A stretch of DNA of 12,082 bases from Burkholderiales bacterium UBA4615 (GCA_002386465.1 DGIT01000122.1:31606-43687), one strand, 5' to 3'. Positions 1 to 7,380 are shown, counted from the stretch's first letter. Program-made: numbers and translations. The notes: a model not told the origin generated them from the sequence alone.

Positions 1-1368
1 CATCTGCCGCTGGTGATGGTGATCACCACCACCTTTGCCACCTGGTTCGGGGCTGAAACCGTGCTGGGCATTCCGGCCAAGTTCGCATCGGGCGGGCTCG
101 GCGCAGTGGTCGAAGACCCATTTGGAGCGGGCTTTTGCCTCATCCTGGTCGGACTCTTTTTTGCGGCGCGCCTGTATCGCATGACGCTGCTCACCATCAG
201 CGATTACTACCGCGCCCGCTACGGGCGCTGGGTCGAGGTGGTTTGCTCGATCATCATCATCGTGAGCTATCTGGGCTGGGTCTCGGCGCAGGTGACGGCG
301 TTGGGCCTGGTGTTCAACGTCCTCTCTGGGGGCGCCATCTCCATCCCCGCCGGCATGGTGCTGGGCACGGCCTCGATCCTGGCGTACACCCTGTTCGGTG
401 GCATGTGGTCGGTGGCCGTTACCGATTTCATCCAGATGATCATCCTGGTGTTGGGCCTGATGATCATTGCCCTCTATGCCAGCGAGCTGGCGGGTGGCGC
501 CGACAAGGTGATTGCGCTGGCCTCAAGCAAGGACCTCTTTCAATTCTGGCCCGAGCCTTCCGCCCGCGAGGTGCTGTTCTTCATCGCGGCAGCCATCACG
601 ATGATGTTTGGCTCCATTCCGCAGCAAGATGTCTTTCAGCGGGTCATGTCGGCTAAGGATCTCAAGGCCGCCACTCGCGGTCCGGTGATCGGTGGCACCC
701 TGTACATCCTCTTTGCATTTGTCCCGATGTTCCTGGTCACTAGCGCGCTGTTGATCATGCCGGACAGGGCGGCCACGCTCATCGAAGACGATCCGCAGAA
801 AGTGCTGCCGACGCTGGTGCTCGAACATATGCCCTTCGTGATGCAGGTGATCTTTTTCGGCGCGCTATTGTCGGCGCTGAAATCGACCGCCTCAGCCACG
901 CTGCTGGCGCCCTCGGTGACCTTCACCGAAAACATCTGGCGCCAGTTCAAGCCGCGCATGGGCGATCGCGAAGAACTGCGCGACATGCGCGTGGCCACGC
1001 TGGTCTTCAGCTTGGTGGTACTGACCTACGCCATCCTCATGGAAGGCACGCCGATCTACGAACTCGTCTCGGCGGCCTATCAGGTGCCGCTGGTAGGGGC
1101 CTTCGTGCCGCTGCTGGCCGGGCTGTACTGGTCGCGTGCCACCACTCAAGGCGCCATCTTCTCCACCACGCTGGGCTTGCTCACCTGGATCCTGTTTCTG
1201 GCAACGCCTGCCGGTGAGGCGTTCCCCGCACAACTGGCAGGCGTACTCGCCGCTGCGGTGGGCATGATCATCGGATCGATCGGGCCGCAGGCCATCGCTA
1301 ATCGCCACGACCCGCTGATCCTGGGCGAACAGTTTGGCCGACCGACCGCATCGACCGGGGCACGTTGA
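1..1368 (+). CDS. Sodium:solute symporter (SSS family), 5'-truncated by the window edge
   Basis: A secondary transporter of the inner membrane, expected to import a small organic solute together with Na+. The reading frame is open from base 1, so the start and first transmembrane segment lie outside the window; 455 codons remain. The visible protein is almost wholly hydrophobic helices, about eleven to twelve. It opens with a stretch like the family's second helix (ATWFGAETVLGIP). Other family-like parts are the DYYRARYG loop, GGMWSVAVTDFIQ, the GSIPQQDVFQRVMSAK loop, and a helix containing LLSALKSTASATLL, which aligns with the helix holding the Na2-site serine in PutP and vSGLT. It ends in a short polar tail. 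Its TGA overlaps the proposed trmJ start, so the two may be cotranscribed. The substrate cannot be told from the sequence; PutP-like or carboxylate-type substrates are both possible. Confidence 0.88.
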   Translation, partial: HLPLVMVITTTFATWFGAETVLGIPAKFASGGLGAVVEDPFGAGFCLILVGLFFAARLYRMTLLTISDYYRARYGRWVEVVCSIIIIVSYLGWVSAQVTALGLVFNVLSGGAISIPAGMVLGTASILAYTLFGGMWSVAVTDFIQMIILVLGLMIIALYASELAGGADKVIALASSKDLFQFWPEPSAREVLFFIAAAITMMFGSIPQQDVFQRVMSAKDLKAATRGPVIGGTLYILFAFVPMFLVTSALLIMPDRAATLIEDDPQKVLPTLVLEHMPFVMQVIFFGALLSALKSTASATLLAPSVTFTENIWRQFKPRMGDREELRDMRVATLVFSLVVLTYAILMEGTPIYELVSAAYQVPLVGAFVPLLAGLYWSRATTQGAIFSTTLGLLTWILFLATPAGEAFPAQLAGVLAAAVGMIIGSIGPQAIANRHDPLILGEQFGRPTASTGAR

Positions 1369-2240
1369 CTCTGTCCTCGAACGCCTACGAGCGCCACACG
1401 CCCGCAGCCTTGCATCGGGCTGACCCGCTCGTACTCGATCGGGTCGTCTTTGTGCTGGTGGGCACCAGCCATCCGGGCAATATCGGTTCGGCCGCGCGGG
1501 CCATGAAAACCATGGGCCTGAGCGATCTGCGTCTGGTCGCCCCACGCTTTGCCGATGTCTGTCAGCAACCCGAGGCCATCGCGTTTGCCAGCGGTGCAAC
1601 CGATCGCCTTCAGGCGGCCCGCATCTTTCCCCAACTCTCCGATGCCTTGGCCGATTGCACAATGGCCGTGGCGGTGAGCGCCGAGGCGCGCGAATTCGGG
1701 CCGGTGCCGCAGCCACCGGAAGCCGCCGCGCAGGCTGCCCACGAGGTCCTGCAGGCGCACCCAGCGCACCGGGTCGCCTTCGTGTTCGGGCCCGAGCGCA
1801 CCGGCCTGTCGATCGAGTCGGTGCAGGCCTGCGCGCAGATGCTCAGTATTCCGGCCAGTCCGGTGTATGCCTCGCTCAATCTGGCCCAGGCATTGCAAGT
1901 GGTGGCTTATGTGTTGCGATGTGAAGCGCTGAGGGCAGCCGGTTCAGCTTCCGATACCGTTTCGCCTGATGCATCGATGGTGGCGCCGGGCACCGAACGT
2001 CTGGCCGACCAGCGCGCCGTACAGGGTTTGCTCGAGCACCTTGAGCGGGCCTCGATTGCAGTCGGATTTCTTGATCCGGCGCATCCCAAGAAGCTCATGC
2101 CCAGGCTGGCCCGGCTGCTGCAACGTGCGCGGCTGAGCCCGGAGGAAGTCGATCTGCTGCGCGGACTGTGCAAGCGGATGGAGCAGCCGATTGCCCCGGC
2201 GCGGCCGGGTGATCCGGTGCCCAGTCACGATCAAGGCTAA
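1365..2240 (+). CDS. trmJ: tRNA (cytidine/uridine-32-2'-O-)-methyltransferase TrmJ
   Basis: A cytoplasmic SPOUT-class methyltransferase that uses S-adenosylmethionine to 2'-O-methylate position 32 of the tRNA anticodon loop. All three knot motifs are present. Motif 1 is TSHPGNIGSAARAMKTMGL (residues 34-52, with Asn39 and Arg45). Motif 2 is FVFGPERTGLSIE (139-151). Motif 3 contains SLNLAQALQVVAYVL (170-184). Together these fit TrmJ/TrMet(Xm32) better than TrmL or TrmH. The 291-residue length is slightly above the roughly 245-270 usual for the family. The extra residues are partly an N-terminal extension: the conserved part begins at LDRVVFVLV (24-32), 23 residues in. The listed start is a TTG sharing TTGA with the upstream stop, preceded only by a weak GGGG. 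A second in-frame TTG at 1410 is an alternative, so the function is secure but the start is not. Confidence 0.9.
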   Translation: MTLSSNAYERHTPAALHRADPLVLDRVVFVLVGTSHPGNIGSAARAMKTMGLSDLRLVAPRFADVCQQPEAIAFASGATDRLQAARIFPQLSDALADCTMAVAVSAEAREFGPVPQPPEAAAQAAHEVLQAHPAHRVAFVFGPERTGLSIESVQACAQMLSIPASPVYASLNLAQALQVVAYVLRCEALRAAGSASDTVSPDASMVAPGTERLADQRAVQGLLEHLERASIAVGFLDPAHPKKLMPRLARLLQRARLSPEEVDLLRGLCKRMEQPIAPARPGDPVPSHDQG

Positions 2241-2243
2241 AAT
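2238..2243 (+). promoter_or_regulatory. Putative -10 element upstream of cysE
   Basis: The hexamer TAAAAT lies 29 bases before the cysE ATG and contains the TAA stop codon of trmJ. It matches five of six positions of the sigma-70 -10 consensus. No good -35 hexamer is seen at 16-18 bases spacing, so this is a tentative call. The same octamer, TAAAATCG, occurs at the equivalent place before lysC. The remaining trmJ-cysE gap (2241-2272) shows no strong Shine-Dalgarno sequence. Confidence 0.3.
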
Positions 2244-2272
2244 CGTCCCCTGTCCCCGAGCCGAAAGCGCCC

Positions 2273-3022
2273 ATGTTTGAGCGACTCAACGAAGATGTCT
2301 CGGTTGTGCGCGAGCGCGACCCGGCTGCCCGTTCCCGGCTGGAGGTGCTGCTTTGTTATCCGGGTGTGCATGCATTGGGCATGCATCGGATGGCTCACCG
2401 CCTGTGGAAGGCCGGTCTGACCACGCCTGCACGCTTTATTTCGCATCTCGGGCGGATGTTCACCGGCATCGAAATTCACCCGGGCGCCACGATCGGTCGG
2501 CGCGTATTCATCGACCACGGCATGGGCGTGGTCATCGGCGAAACCGCCGAGGTGGGCGATGACTGCACCATTTACCAGGGCGTCACGCTCGGCGGGACAT
2601 CGCTCACGCGTGGCGCCAAGCGCCATCCCACGCTTGAGGCCGGCGTGGTGATTGGTGCCGGCGCCAAGGTGCTGGGTGGCTTTACCGTCGGTGCAGGGGC
2701 GCGTGTGGGCTCCAATTCGGTGGTGGTCAAGACTGTGCCGCCCGGTGCCACGGCGGTTGGGATCCCCGCGCGGATCATCGGCGATGACCTCGATCAGCGC
2801 CGTGAAGCGCAAGCCAACAAGATGGGCTTTTCGGCGTACGCCGTGATGCAAGGCGCGGATGACCCGCTCTCAGTGGCGCTGCACCAGCTGATCGATCATG
2901 TCGCCGAGCAGGACCGTCGTATCGATCGCCTGGTGCAAGCGCTGGAGCAGGCAGGCATGTGTCCGCAAGGCTGTGAGCCTGCACCGCTTGATGCCTCCCG
3001 CCTGAGTCGCATGGTCGACTAA
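2273..3022 (+). CDS. cysE: Serine O-acetyltransferase CysE (short form)
   Basis: Transfers acetyl from acetyl-CoA to L-serine, giving O-acetylserine for cysteine synthesis in the cytoplasm. A left-handed beta-helix of hexapeptide repeats runs from about residue 66 to 168 (IHPGATIGRRVFIDHGMGVVIGET and following). His82 in IDHGMG corresponds to the catalytic His158 of E. coli CysE, Glu67 sits where E. coli has Asp143, and RHP (117-119) matches the conserved second histidine. The N-terminal helical domain is much shorter than in E. coli, as in the Bacillus-type enzymes, with the conserved YPGVHALGMHRMAHRLW at 29-45. After the helix the protein has a charged stretch likely to be helical (about 203-227) and a tail with Cys230 and Cys234 ending in Val-Asp. 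It follows trmJ by 32 bases and is convergent to lpxH. Confidence 0.95.
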   Translation: MFERLNEDVSVVRERDPAARSRLEVLLCYPGVHALGMHRMAHRLWKAGLTTPARFISHLGRMFTGIEIHPGATIGRRVFIDHGMGVVIGETAEVGDDCTIYQGVTLGGTSLTRGAKRHPTLEAGVVIGAGAKVLGGFTVGAGARVGSNSVVVKTVPPGATAVGIPARIIGDDLDQRREAQANKMGFSAYAVMQGADDPLSVALHQLIDHVAEQDRRIDRLVQALEQAGMCPQGCEPAPLDASRLSRMVD

Positions 3023-3043
3023 GTCCGCTCAGTCCATCCCCTT

Positions 3044-3065
3044 GGCGGGCCCTTTCGGGTCAGCC
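3044..3065. terminator. Hairpin between convergent cysE and lpxH
   Basis: An inverted repeat with outer stem GGC/GCC, one G-A mismatch, inner stem GGCCC/GGGTC (one G-T wobble) and a TTTC loop. It lies 21 bases after the cysE stop, and its right arm covers the last codon positions of lpxH: the lpxH TGA lies at 3062-3060 on the minus strand. No run of T follows on either strand, so it is not a classic intrinsic terminator. The position between two converging genes suggests a bidirectional termination or mRNA-end role. Confidence 0.4.
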
Positions 3066-3848
3066 TGGTGCTAAGGGTGCTCCATCCTGCCAGACGATTA
3101 CATGGCCCCGACCGGCCCGTGCGTCCCAGTCAGGCAGAACCAGCCGGGTGCGTTCGGTTCCGCTCGCATCGCGCCAGCGGTGCAGCGCAGGCCGATGGGT
3201 GTGGCCATGGATCAGCTGGTCTGCCTGTGCGGCCTGCATCGCCGCTTCCACGGCCATCAGGTTGACATCCATCAGCGCATCTGACTGCTCGCGCTTGCCT
3301 GCTTCGCTATGTTCGCGGGCTTGGCGCCCGAGCGCTTCGCGCTCGGCCAATGACCGACTCAGCATGGCCTGTTGCCAGGCTGGCTGACGGCAGGTGGCGC
3401 GCCACTGCTGATACACCGTATCGTCGGTGCAATAGGCATCGCCATGCGCCAGCAGTGTTCGCGCCCCATGCAGGTCAATCAGGCAGGGGTCGTCCAGCAG
3501 CGTGGCTGAACAGCGCGAAGAAAACCTCGCTGCATGCAGCTGTGGCGCTTGAACATCCAGCAGAAAATCGCGGTTGCCGCGCATGAGCCACAGGTGCGTG
3601 CCCTCTAAGGCTAAGTCGCTCAGCAGGCTCGCCAGGCGCTGGGCAAGCGCATCAGCCCCGTCATCACCCACCCACATTTCAAAGAGGTCGCCAAGTAAAA
3701 ACAGGTGGGCGCAACCGCGGGCCTGGTCCCGCAGCGCAGTCAGCGCCATCTCGGCGGTGTCGGGCTCGCTGACCGACAGATGCAGGTCAGAGGCGAACGC
3801 CACCCGTGCCTCGCGCGCAATGCGCAGCTGCACAGGAGGGGCGTTCAC
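3060..3848 (-). CDS. lpxH: UDP-2,3-diacylglucosamine diphosphatase LpxH
   Basis: Hydrolyses UDP-2,3-diacylglucosamine to lipid X and UMP, the fourth step of lipid A synthesis; a peripheral inner-membrane enzyme of the cytoplasmic face. The metallophosphatase signature is complete: DLH (Asp21, His23), GDLFEMWVGDD (53-63, metal ligand Asp54), GNRDF (91-95), LAHGDAYCTDD (133-143, His135) and HGHTHRP (214-220). This is the typical Mn-dependent LpxH pattern with the expected spacing. The 262-residue length is slightly above the roughly 240 of E. coli. The start is GTG, with GAGG eight bases upstream on the minus strand. It lies 41 bases downstream of the cyclophilin gene and is probably the last gene of that operon. 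Its stop codon lies inside the hairpin shared with cysE. Confidence 0.94.
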   Translation of the reverse strand: MNAPPVQLRIAREARVAFASDLHLSVSEPDTAEMALTALRDQARGCAHLFLLGDLFEMWVGDDGADALAQRLASLLSDLALEGTHLWLMRGNRDFLLDVQAPQLHAARFSSRCSATLLDDPCLIDLHGARTLLAHGDAYCTDDTVYQQWRATCRQPAWQQAMLSRSLAEREALGRQAREHSEAGKREQSDALMDVNLMAVEAAMQAAQADQLIHGHTHRPALHRWRDASGTERTRLVLPDWDARAGRGHVIVWQDGAPLAPG

Positions 3849-3889
3849 CTGGCGTGCCTCAAGGGCTGTCTGCGTGCCAGGAAACCAGC

Positions 3890-4465
3890 TTACTTTGCGG
3901 CGACGCGGCTCATGGATTGAATCACCACGGCTTCGGCTGGCACGTCGCTGTGCATGCCTGTGCGAGTGGTGCGCACGCTCTTGATCGCTTCAACCGTATC
4001 CATGCCTTTGATGACCTTGCCGAACACCGCATAGCCGTGACCGTCGGGCTGCGGATGATTCAGCATGCCGTTATCAACCACGTTGATGAAGAACTGGGAG
4101 CTGGCCGAATCGGGAACCGAGGTGCGCGCCATCGCCACCCAGCCGGTGTCATTTTTCAGGCCGTTTTGCGACTCCAGCTTGATCCCCGCTCGGGTGGGCT
4201 TTTGCTTCATGTCGGCAGTAAAGCCACCGCCCTGGATCATGAAGTTGCCAATCACGCGGTGAAAGATCGTGTTGTCGTAGTGCTTGTCGTCAACATACTT
4301 TAGGAAATTCTCGACCGTGATGGGTGCTTTGGCCGGATAGAGCTCCAGCACAATCTCGCCCTTGGACGTCTTGATGAGCACTTGCGGGTTGGCTTGCGCG
4401 GCCGCGCCTTCTGGCACGGCCATCGAGATCAGCAGGGCGCTCAGGAAGGGGAGGGTTCTCTTCAT
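3890..4465 (-). CDS. ppiA: Secreted cyclophilin-type peptidyl-prolyl cis-trans isomerase
   Basis: Catalyses proline cis-trans isomerisation of exported proteins in the periplasm. The 191-residue product starts with a signal peptide (MKRTLPFLSALLISMAVPEG), with likely cleavage in the AAAQA region at residues 21-25. The cyclophilin fold follows with FHRVI (68-72, catalytic Arg70), NFMIQGG (74-80), SSQFFI (122-127) and GYAVFGKVIKGMD (144-156). I chose the ATG at 4465, not the long upstream extension, because it gives a proper signal peptide and overlaps the upstream TPR gene's stop as ATGA; a weak AGG precedes it. Met134 occupies the position of Trp121 in human cyclophilin A, so cyclosporin sensitivity is expected to be low. 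Genes of this kind are often paired with a cytoplasmic cyclophilin in relatives; here only one is present before lpxH. Confidence 0.93.
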   Translation of the reverse strand: MKRTLPFLSALLISMAVPEGAAAQANPQVLIKTSKGEIVLELYPAKAPITVENFLKYVDDKHYDNTIFHRVIGNFMIQGGGFTADMKQKPTRAGIKLESQNGLKNDTGWVAMARTSVPDSASSQFFINVVDNGMLNHPQPDGHGYAVFGKVIKGMDTVEAIKSVRTTRTGMHSDVPAEAVVIQSMSRVAAK

Positions 4466-5136
4466 TGTGGTTTTACCTGGGAAGGGGCGCCGGGGCGCGG
4501 GTTGGGGGGAGTGGAAGGATCGGCCGGCACAGCCTGCGTGCGTCCGATGAGGTCCAGTGAGGTGGCAAGCTTTCTGCGCGCCGAGGTGCTTTGCGGGTTG
4601 AGCCGACCGGCACGCGCGTAGGCTTGTGCTGCCAGTTGCAGATGAATGTCGCCCAAATTTTCGTGGGCTAATGCATACGAGGGCACCACATTGATCGATT
4701 GCTCTAGTGCACGCCGTGCCTGCTCCCACTGCCCGCGGCTGGCCTGGATGAACGCGATGTTGTTGTAGGGCTCGGGCAGCTCGGGAAAGTCGTCGGCCAT
4801 GGTTTGAAAGACGTCCAGCGCCTCGTCGCTGCGGCCGCGCTCGGTCAGCAGCACACCGCGCAAAAAACGCAGCTCGGCATTGCGCGGGTCGGACTTCAGG
4901 GCGGCTTCGGTGAGCTCGAACGCTTCGTCGGTGCGCCCGGCACGGTAAGCGGCAATCGCGCCGTCATAGGGCACCGATACCCGAGGGCGCATCGGTTCGG
5001 GAGCGCCAATGGAGGCGCCCATGCGCACACCTCCGGCGGTGGTCTGGGCCAGAGCCGGGGAAGGGTTGCAGACTGACAGCAGTGCCGCCAGTGGTGCGGT
5101 CAGTAGTGCTGTGAGCAGTGCGCGCACCGTGAGCAC
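4462..5136 (-). CDS. Exported tetratricopeptide-repeat protein of unknown function
   Basis: Probably a periplasmic scaffold or binding protein; no enzymatic motif is visible. From the proposed GTG start it has 224 residues: a signal peptide (VRALLTALLTAPLAALLSV, cleavage likely after PSPALA at residue 30), then three TPR units at about 56-86, 87-120 and 122-154, a shortened fourth at about 156-181, and a proline-rich tail. The frame stays open upstream to 5292, but those residues do not resemble an export signal. GTG at 5136 has a GGAAGGTG sequence six bases upstream; GTG codons at 5145 and 5127 are alternatives. Its TGA overlaps the cyclophilin ATG, implying coupled translation, and conserved pairing with a secreted isomerase and lpxH hints at an envelope role. 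A possible lipobox at LSVC is imperfect, with Val before Cys, so I favour ordinary cleavage. Confidence 0.82.
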   Translation of the reverse strand: MLTVRALLTALLTAPLAALLSVCNPSPALAQTTAGGVRMGASIGAPEPMRPRVSVPYDGAIAAYRAGRTDEAFELTEAALKSDPRNAELRFLRGVLLTERGRSDEALDVFQTMADDFPELPEPYNNIAFIQASRGQWEQARRALEQSINVVPSYALAHENLGDIHLQLAAQAYARAGRLNPQSTSARRKLATSLDLIGRTQAVPADPSTPPNPRPGAPSQVKPQ

Positions 5137-5344
5137 CTGCGACACCTTCCCGATCAGGCGGTCCCACGGGGCAGCGCTGCGCGCAGCGACCACAGGCGGC
5201 GCTGTTATACTTGAGCGTTCACTTTGCAGTGTGCTGCTCAGGGTGTCTGCAATCGCAGGCGGGGCCAAAACCAGGGCGCAAGGCATCCGCACATTCTAAC
5301 AACCCGGCCCACACCTGAGGCCGGCCCAGCGTCCCCCGCTTGCC
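5137..5344. promoter_or_regulatory. Divergent control region between the TPR operon and cysS
   Basis: This non-coding stretch should hold promoters for both directions. On the minus strand TATAAC (5209-5204) and TAGAAT (5298-5293) resemble -10 boxes for the TPR operon, but neither has a convincing -35 at normal spacing. Between TATAAC and the TPR start is a GC-rich palindromic cluster at 5171-5188. For cysS I see no clear promoter or Shine-Dalgarno sequence: the bases before its ATG are C-rich (CCCCCGCTTGCC). Confidence 0.4.
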
Positions 5345-6736
5345 ATGCTCCGCATCCACAACTCGCTCACCCGTCGCAAGGAAGACTTCGCCCCGATTGA
5401 GCCGGGCAAGGTCCGCATGTATGTCTGCGGCATCACGGTCTACGACCATTGCCATGTCGGACACGCCCGCATGATGCTGGTCTTCGACATGGTGGCCCGG
5501 TGGCTGCGTGCCTCGGGTTTTGCGCTCACCTACGTGCGCAACATCACCGATATCGACGACAAGATCATTCGGCGTGCCATTGAAAACGGCGAGACGATCG
5601 GCGCACTTACCGAGCGCTTCATCACAGCCATGCACCAGGACCTGGATGCGCTCGGCGTGCTGCGGCCCGATCACGAGCCCCGCGCCACGCAATACGTGCC
5701 CCAGATGCTCAACCTGATCGGTTTGCTTGAGCAAAACGGCCTGGCGTATCGCGCAACCGACGGCGATGTGAATTTCTCGGTGCGCAAGTTTGCGCCCTAT
5801 GGTCGTCTGTCGGGCAAGTCCCTGGACGAATTACGCGCCGGCGAGCGCGTGGCGGTGACTGACGCCAAGCAGGATCCGCTCGATTTCGTGCTCTGGAAGG
5901 CTTCCAAGGACGCCGACCCGCAGGAAGCGCGCTGGCCCTCGACCTACGGCAGCGGGCGGCCCGGCTGGCACATTGAATGTTCGGCGATGGCCACAGCGCT
6001 GCTGGGTGAAGCGCTCGACATTCACGGTGGCGGCGCAGATCTGCAGTTCCCTCACCACGAAAACGAGATCGCCCAGAGCGAGGGCGCGCATCCGGGCACC
6101 TTTGTGCGCTACTGGATGCACAACGGCTTCGTGCGCGTGGATGATGAAAAGATGTCCAAGTCGCTGGGCAACTTCTTCACGATCCGCGAGGTGCTGGCCC
6201 AGTTTGATGCCGAGGTGCTGCGACTGTTCGTGCTGCGTGCCCATTACCGCAGCCCGCTCAATTATTCCGATGCGCATCTGGACGATGCACGCGCGAGCCT
6301 GCTGCGCCTATATACGGCACTCACACCGGGTGTGCACACGCCTGCGCAGGTCGACTGGTCAACCCCCGAAGCCCAGCGGTTCCGGGATGCCATGAATGAC
6401 GATTTCAACACGCCCGTAGCGGTGTCGGTGCTCTTCGAGCTTGCTGGCGAATTGAACCGCACCCGAGACGCAGCGGTCGAGCGCCAGTTGCGCGCCCTGG
6501 CGGGTGTGCTGGGGCTGCTCGAGCGCGACAGCGCATCGGTGGTGCGCAGCGGCCTGCGTGCAGCCCCCGTGGTCGCAGGCCTGAGTGACGCCGACATCGA
6601 TGCGCTGGTCCTGCGCCGCACCGAAGCCAAGCGTGCCAAGCAGTTCGCCGAGGCCGACCGCCTGCGCGCCGAGTTGCAGACCGCCGGGATCGTGCTCGAA
6701 GACAGCGCCACCGGCACCCGCTGGCGTCGGGCCTGA
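5345..6736 (+). CDS. cysS: Cysteinyl-tRNA synthetase
   Basis: Charges tRNA-Cys with cysteine in the cytoplasm; a class I aminoacyl-tRNA synthetase. The 463 residues match the usual length (461 in E. coli). The HIGH motif is CHVGH (36-40) and the KMSKS motif is at 269-273. The zinc ligands expected from E. coli (Cys28, Cys209, His234, Glu238) appear as Cys28, Cys212, His237 and Glu241, within YVCGITVYD, GWHIECSAM and FPHHENEIAQ. The C-terminal anticodon-binding part ends in an ATGTRWRR-type tail typical of the family. The ATG lacks an obvious ribosome-binding site, but the MLRIHNSLTR start aligns with the family. It heads a plus-strand run: the next gene begins two bases after its stop. Nothing is missing or truncated. 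Confidence 0.97.
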   Translation: MLRIHNSLTRRKEDFAPIEPGKVRMYVCGITVYDHCHVGHARMMLVFDMVARWLRASGFALTYVRNITDIDDKIIRRAIENGETIGALTERFITAMHQDLDALGVLRPDHEPRATQYVPQMLNLIGLLEQNGLAYRATDGDVNFSVRKFAPYGRLSGKSLDELRAGERVAVTDAKQDPLDFVLWKASKDADPQEARWPSTYGSGRPGWHIECSAMATALLGEALDIHGGGADLQFPHHENEIAQSEGAHPGTFVRYWMHNGFVRVDDEKMSKSLGNFFTIREVLAQFDAEVLRLFVLRAHYRSPLNYSDAHLDDARASLLRLYTALTPGVHTPAQVDWSTPEAQRFRDAMNDDFNTPVAVSVLFELAGELNRTRDAAVERQLRALAGVLGLLERDSASVVRSGLRAAPVVAGLSDADIDALVLRRTEAKRAKQFAEADRLRAELQTAGIVLEDSATGTRWRRA

Positions 6737-6738
6737 GC

Positions 6739-7380
6739 ATGACCATCGTCGCGTCGGCCCTCACGCCCCCGTACTGGCAGCAGGCCAGCGCGGCGCTCGC
6801 TGAAGCCGACCCGGCCATGGCCGCCCTGGTGCGCACCTGGCAGGGCGTGGGTCAACTGAGTTCGCGGGGCGATCCCTTCAACACGCTTGCACGCTCTATC
6901 GTCGGGCAGCAAATTTCAGTGAAGGCCGCGCAGGCGGTCTGGCTGCGTTTCGAAAAGGCGGCGGGCACGGTCGTACCTGAACGGGTGTCGCGCATGCGTC
7001 TGACCACGCTCACGGGTGCCGGGCTGTCCTCGCGCAAGGCCGAGTATGTCCGGGACCTTGCGCGCCATTTCGTGAGCGGCACAGTCGATCCGGCCCATTG
7101 GCCGCAGCTTGACGATGAGGAGATCATTGCCGAGCTGATTCAGGTACGGGGCATCGGCCGCTGGACGGCCGAGATGTTTCTGATGTTCAACCTTCTGCGC
7201 CCCGACGTCTTTCCTCTGGATGACCTGGGGCTTCTCAAGGCGATCGCCATGCAGTACAACGGCGGTCAGCCCATCAGCCGCGCTGAAGCCGCCGGCCATG
7301 GTCAGCGCTGGCAGCCGTGGCGCACGGTGGCCACCTGGTATTTGTGGCGCAGTCTCGATCCGCTACCCGTGGAGTATTGA
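6739..7380 (+). CDS. alkA: DNA-3-methyladenine glycosylase II family protein (HhH-GPD)
   Basis: A base-excision repair glycosylase expected to remove alkylated purines such as 3-methyladenine from DNA. The HhH-GPD core is complete: SIVGQQIS (53-60), the helix-hairpin-helix LIQVRGIGRWTAEMF (133-147), and FPLDDLGL (158-165), where Asp162 matches the catalytic Asp238 of E. coli AlkA. At 213 residues it lacks the extra N-terminal domain of E. coli AlkA (282 residues) and resembles the short bacterial and yeast Mag1-like enzymes, so the symbol is a family-level label. It sits two bases after cysS and seven bases before accA, almost certainly cotranscribed. The start is the ATG at 6739; no strong Shine-Dalgarno is visible, so reinitiation from cysS is plausible. 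Confidence 0.92.
   Translation: MTIVASALTPPYWQQASAALAEADPAMAALVRTWQGVGQLSSRGDPFNTLARSIVGQQISVKAAQAVWLRFEKAAGTVVPERVSRMRLTTLTGAGLSSRKAEYVRDLARHFVSGTVDPAHWPQLDDEEIIAELIQVRGIGRWTAEMFLMFNLLRPDVFPLDDLGLLKAIAMQYNGGQPISRAEAAGHGQRWQPWRTVATWYLWRSLDPLPVEY

Noticed and set aside
892..1898. Two overlapping minus-strand open frames opposite the symporter and trmJ
   Set aside because: Both cover two confidently assigned plus-strand genes and show no family motif.
4466..4729. N-terminal extension of the cyclophilin frame by 88 codons
   Set aside because: It is the out-of-frame reading of the TPR gene, and the ATG at 4465 gives a proper signal peptide.
5137..5292. Upstream start of the TPR gene at GTG 5292 or ATG 5286
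   Set aside because: The added residues do not form an export signal and would bury the clear signal peptide 50 residues in; the region also carries promoter-like sequences.
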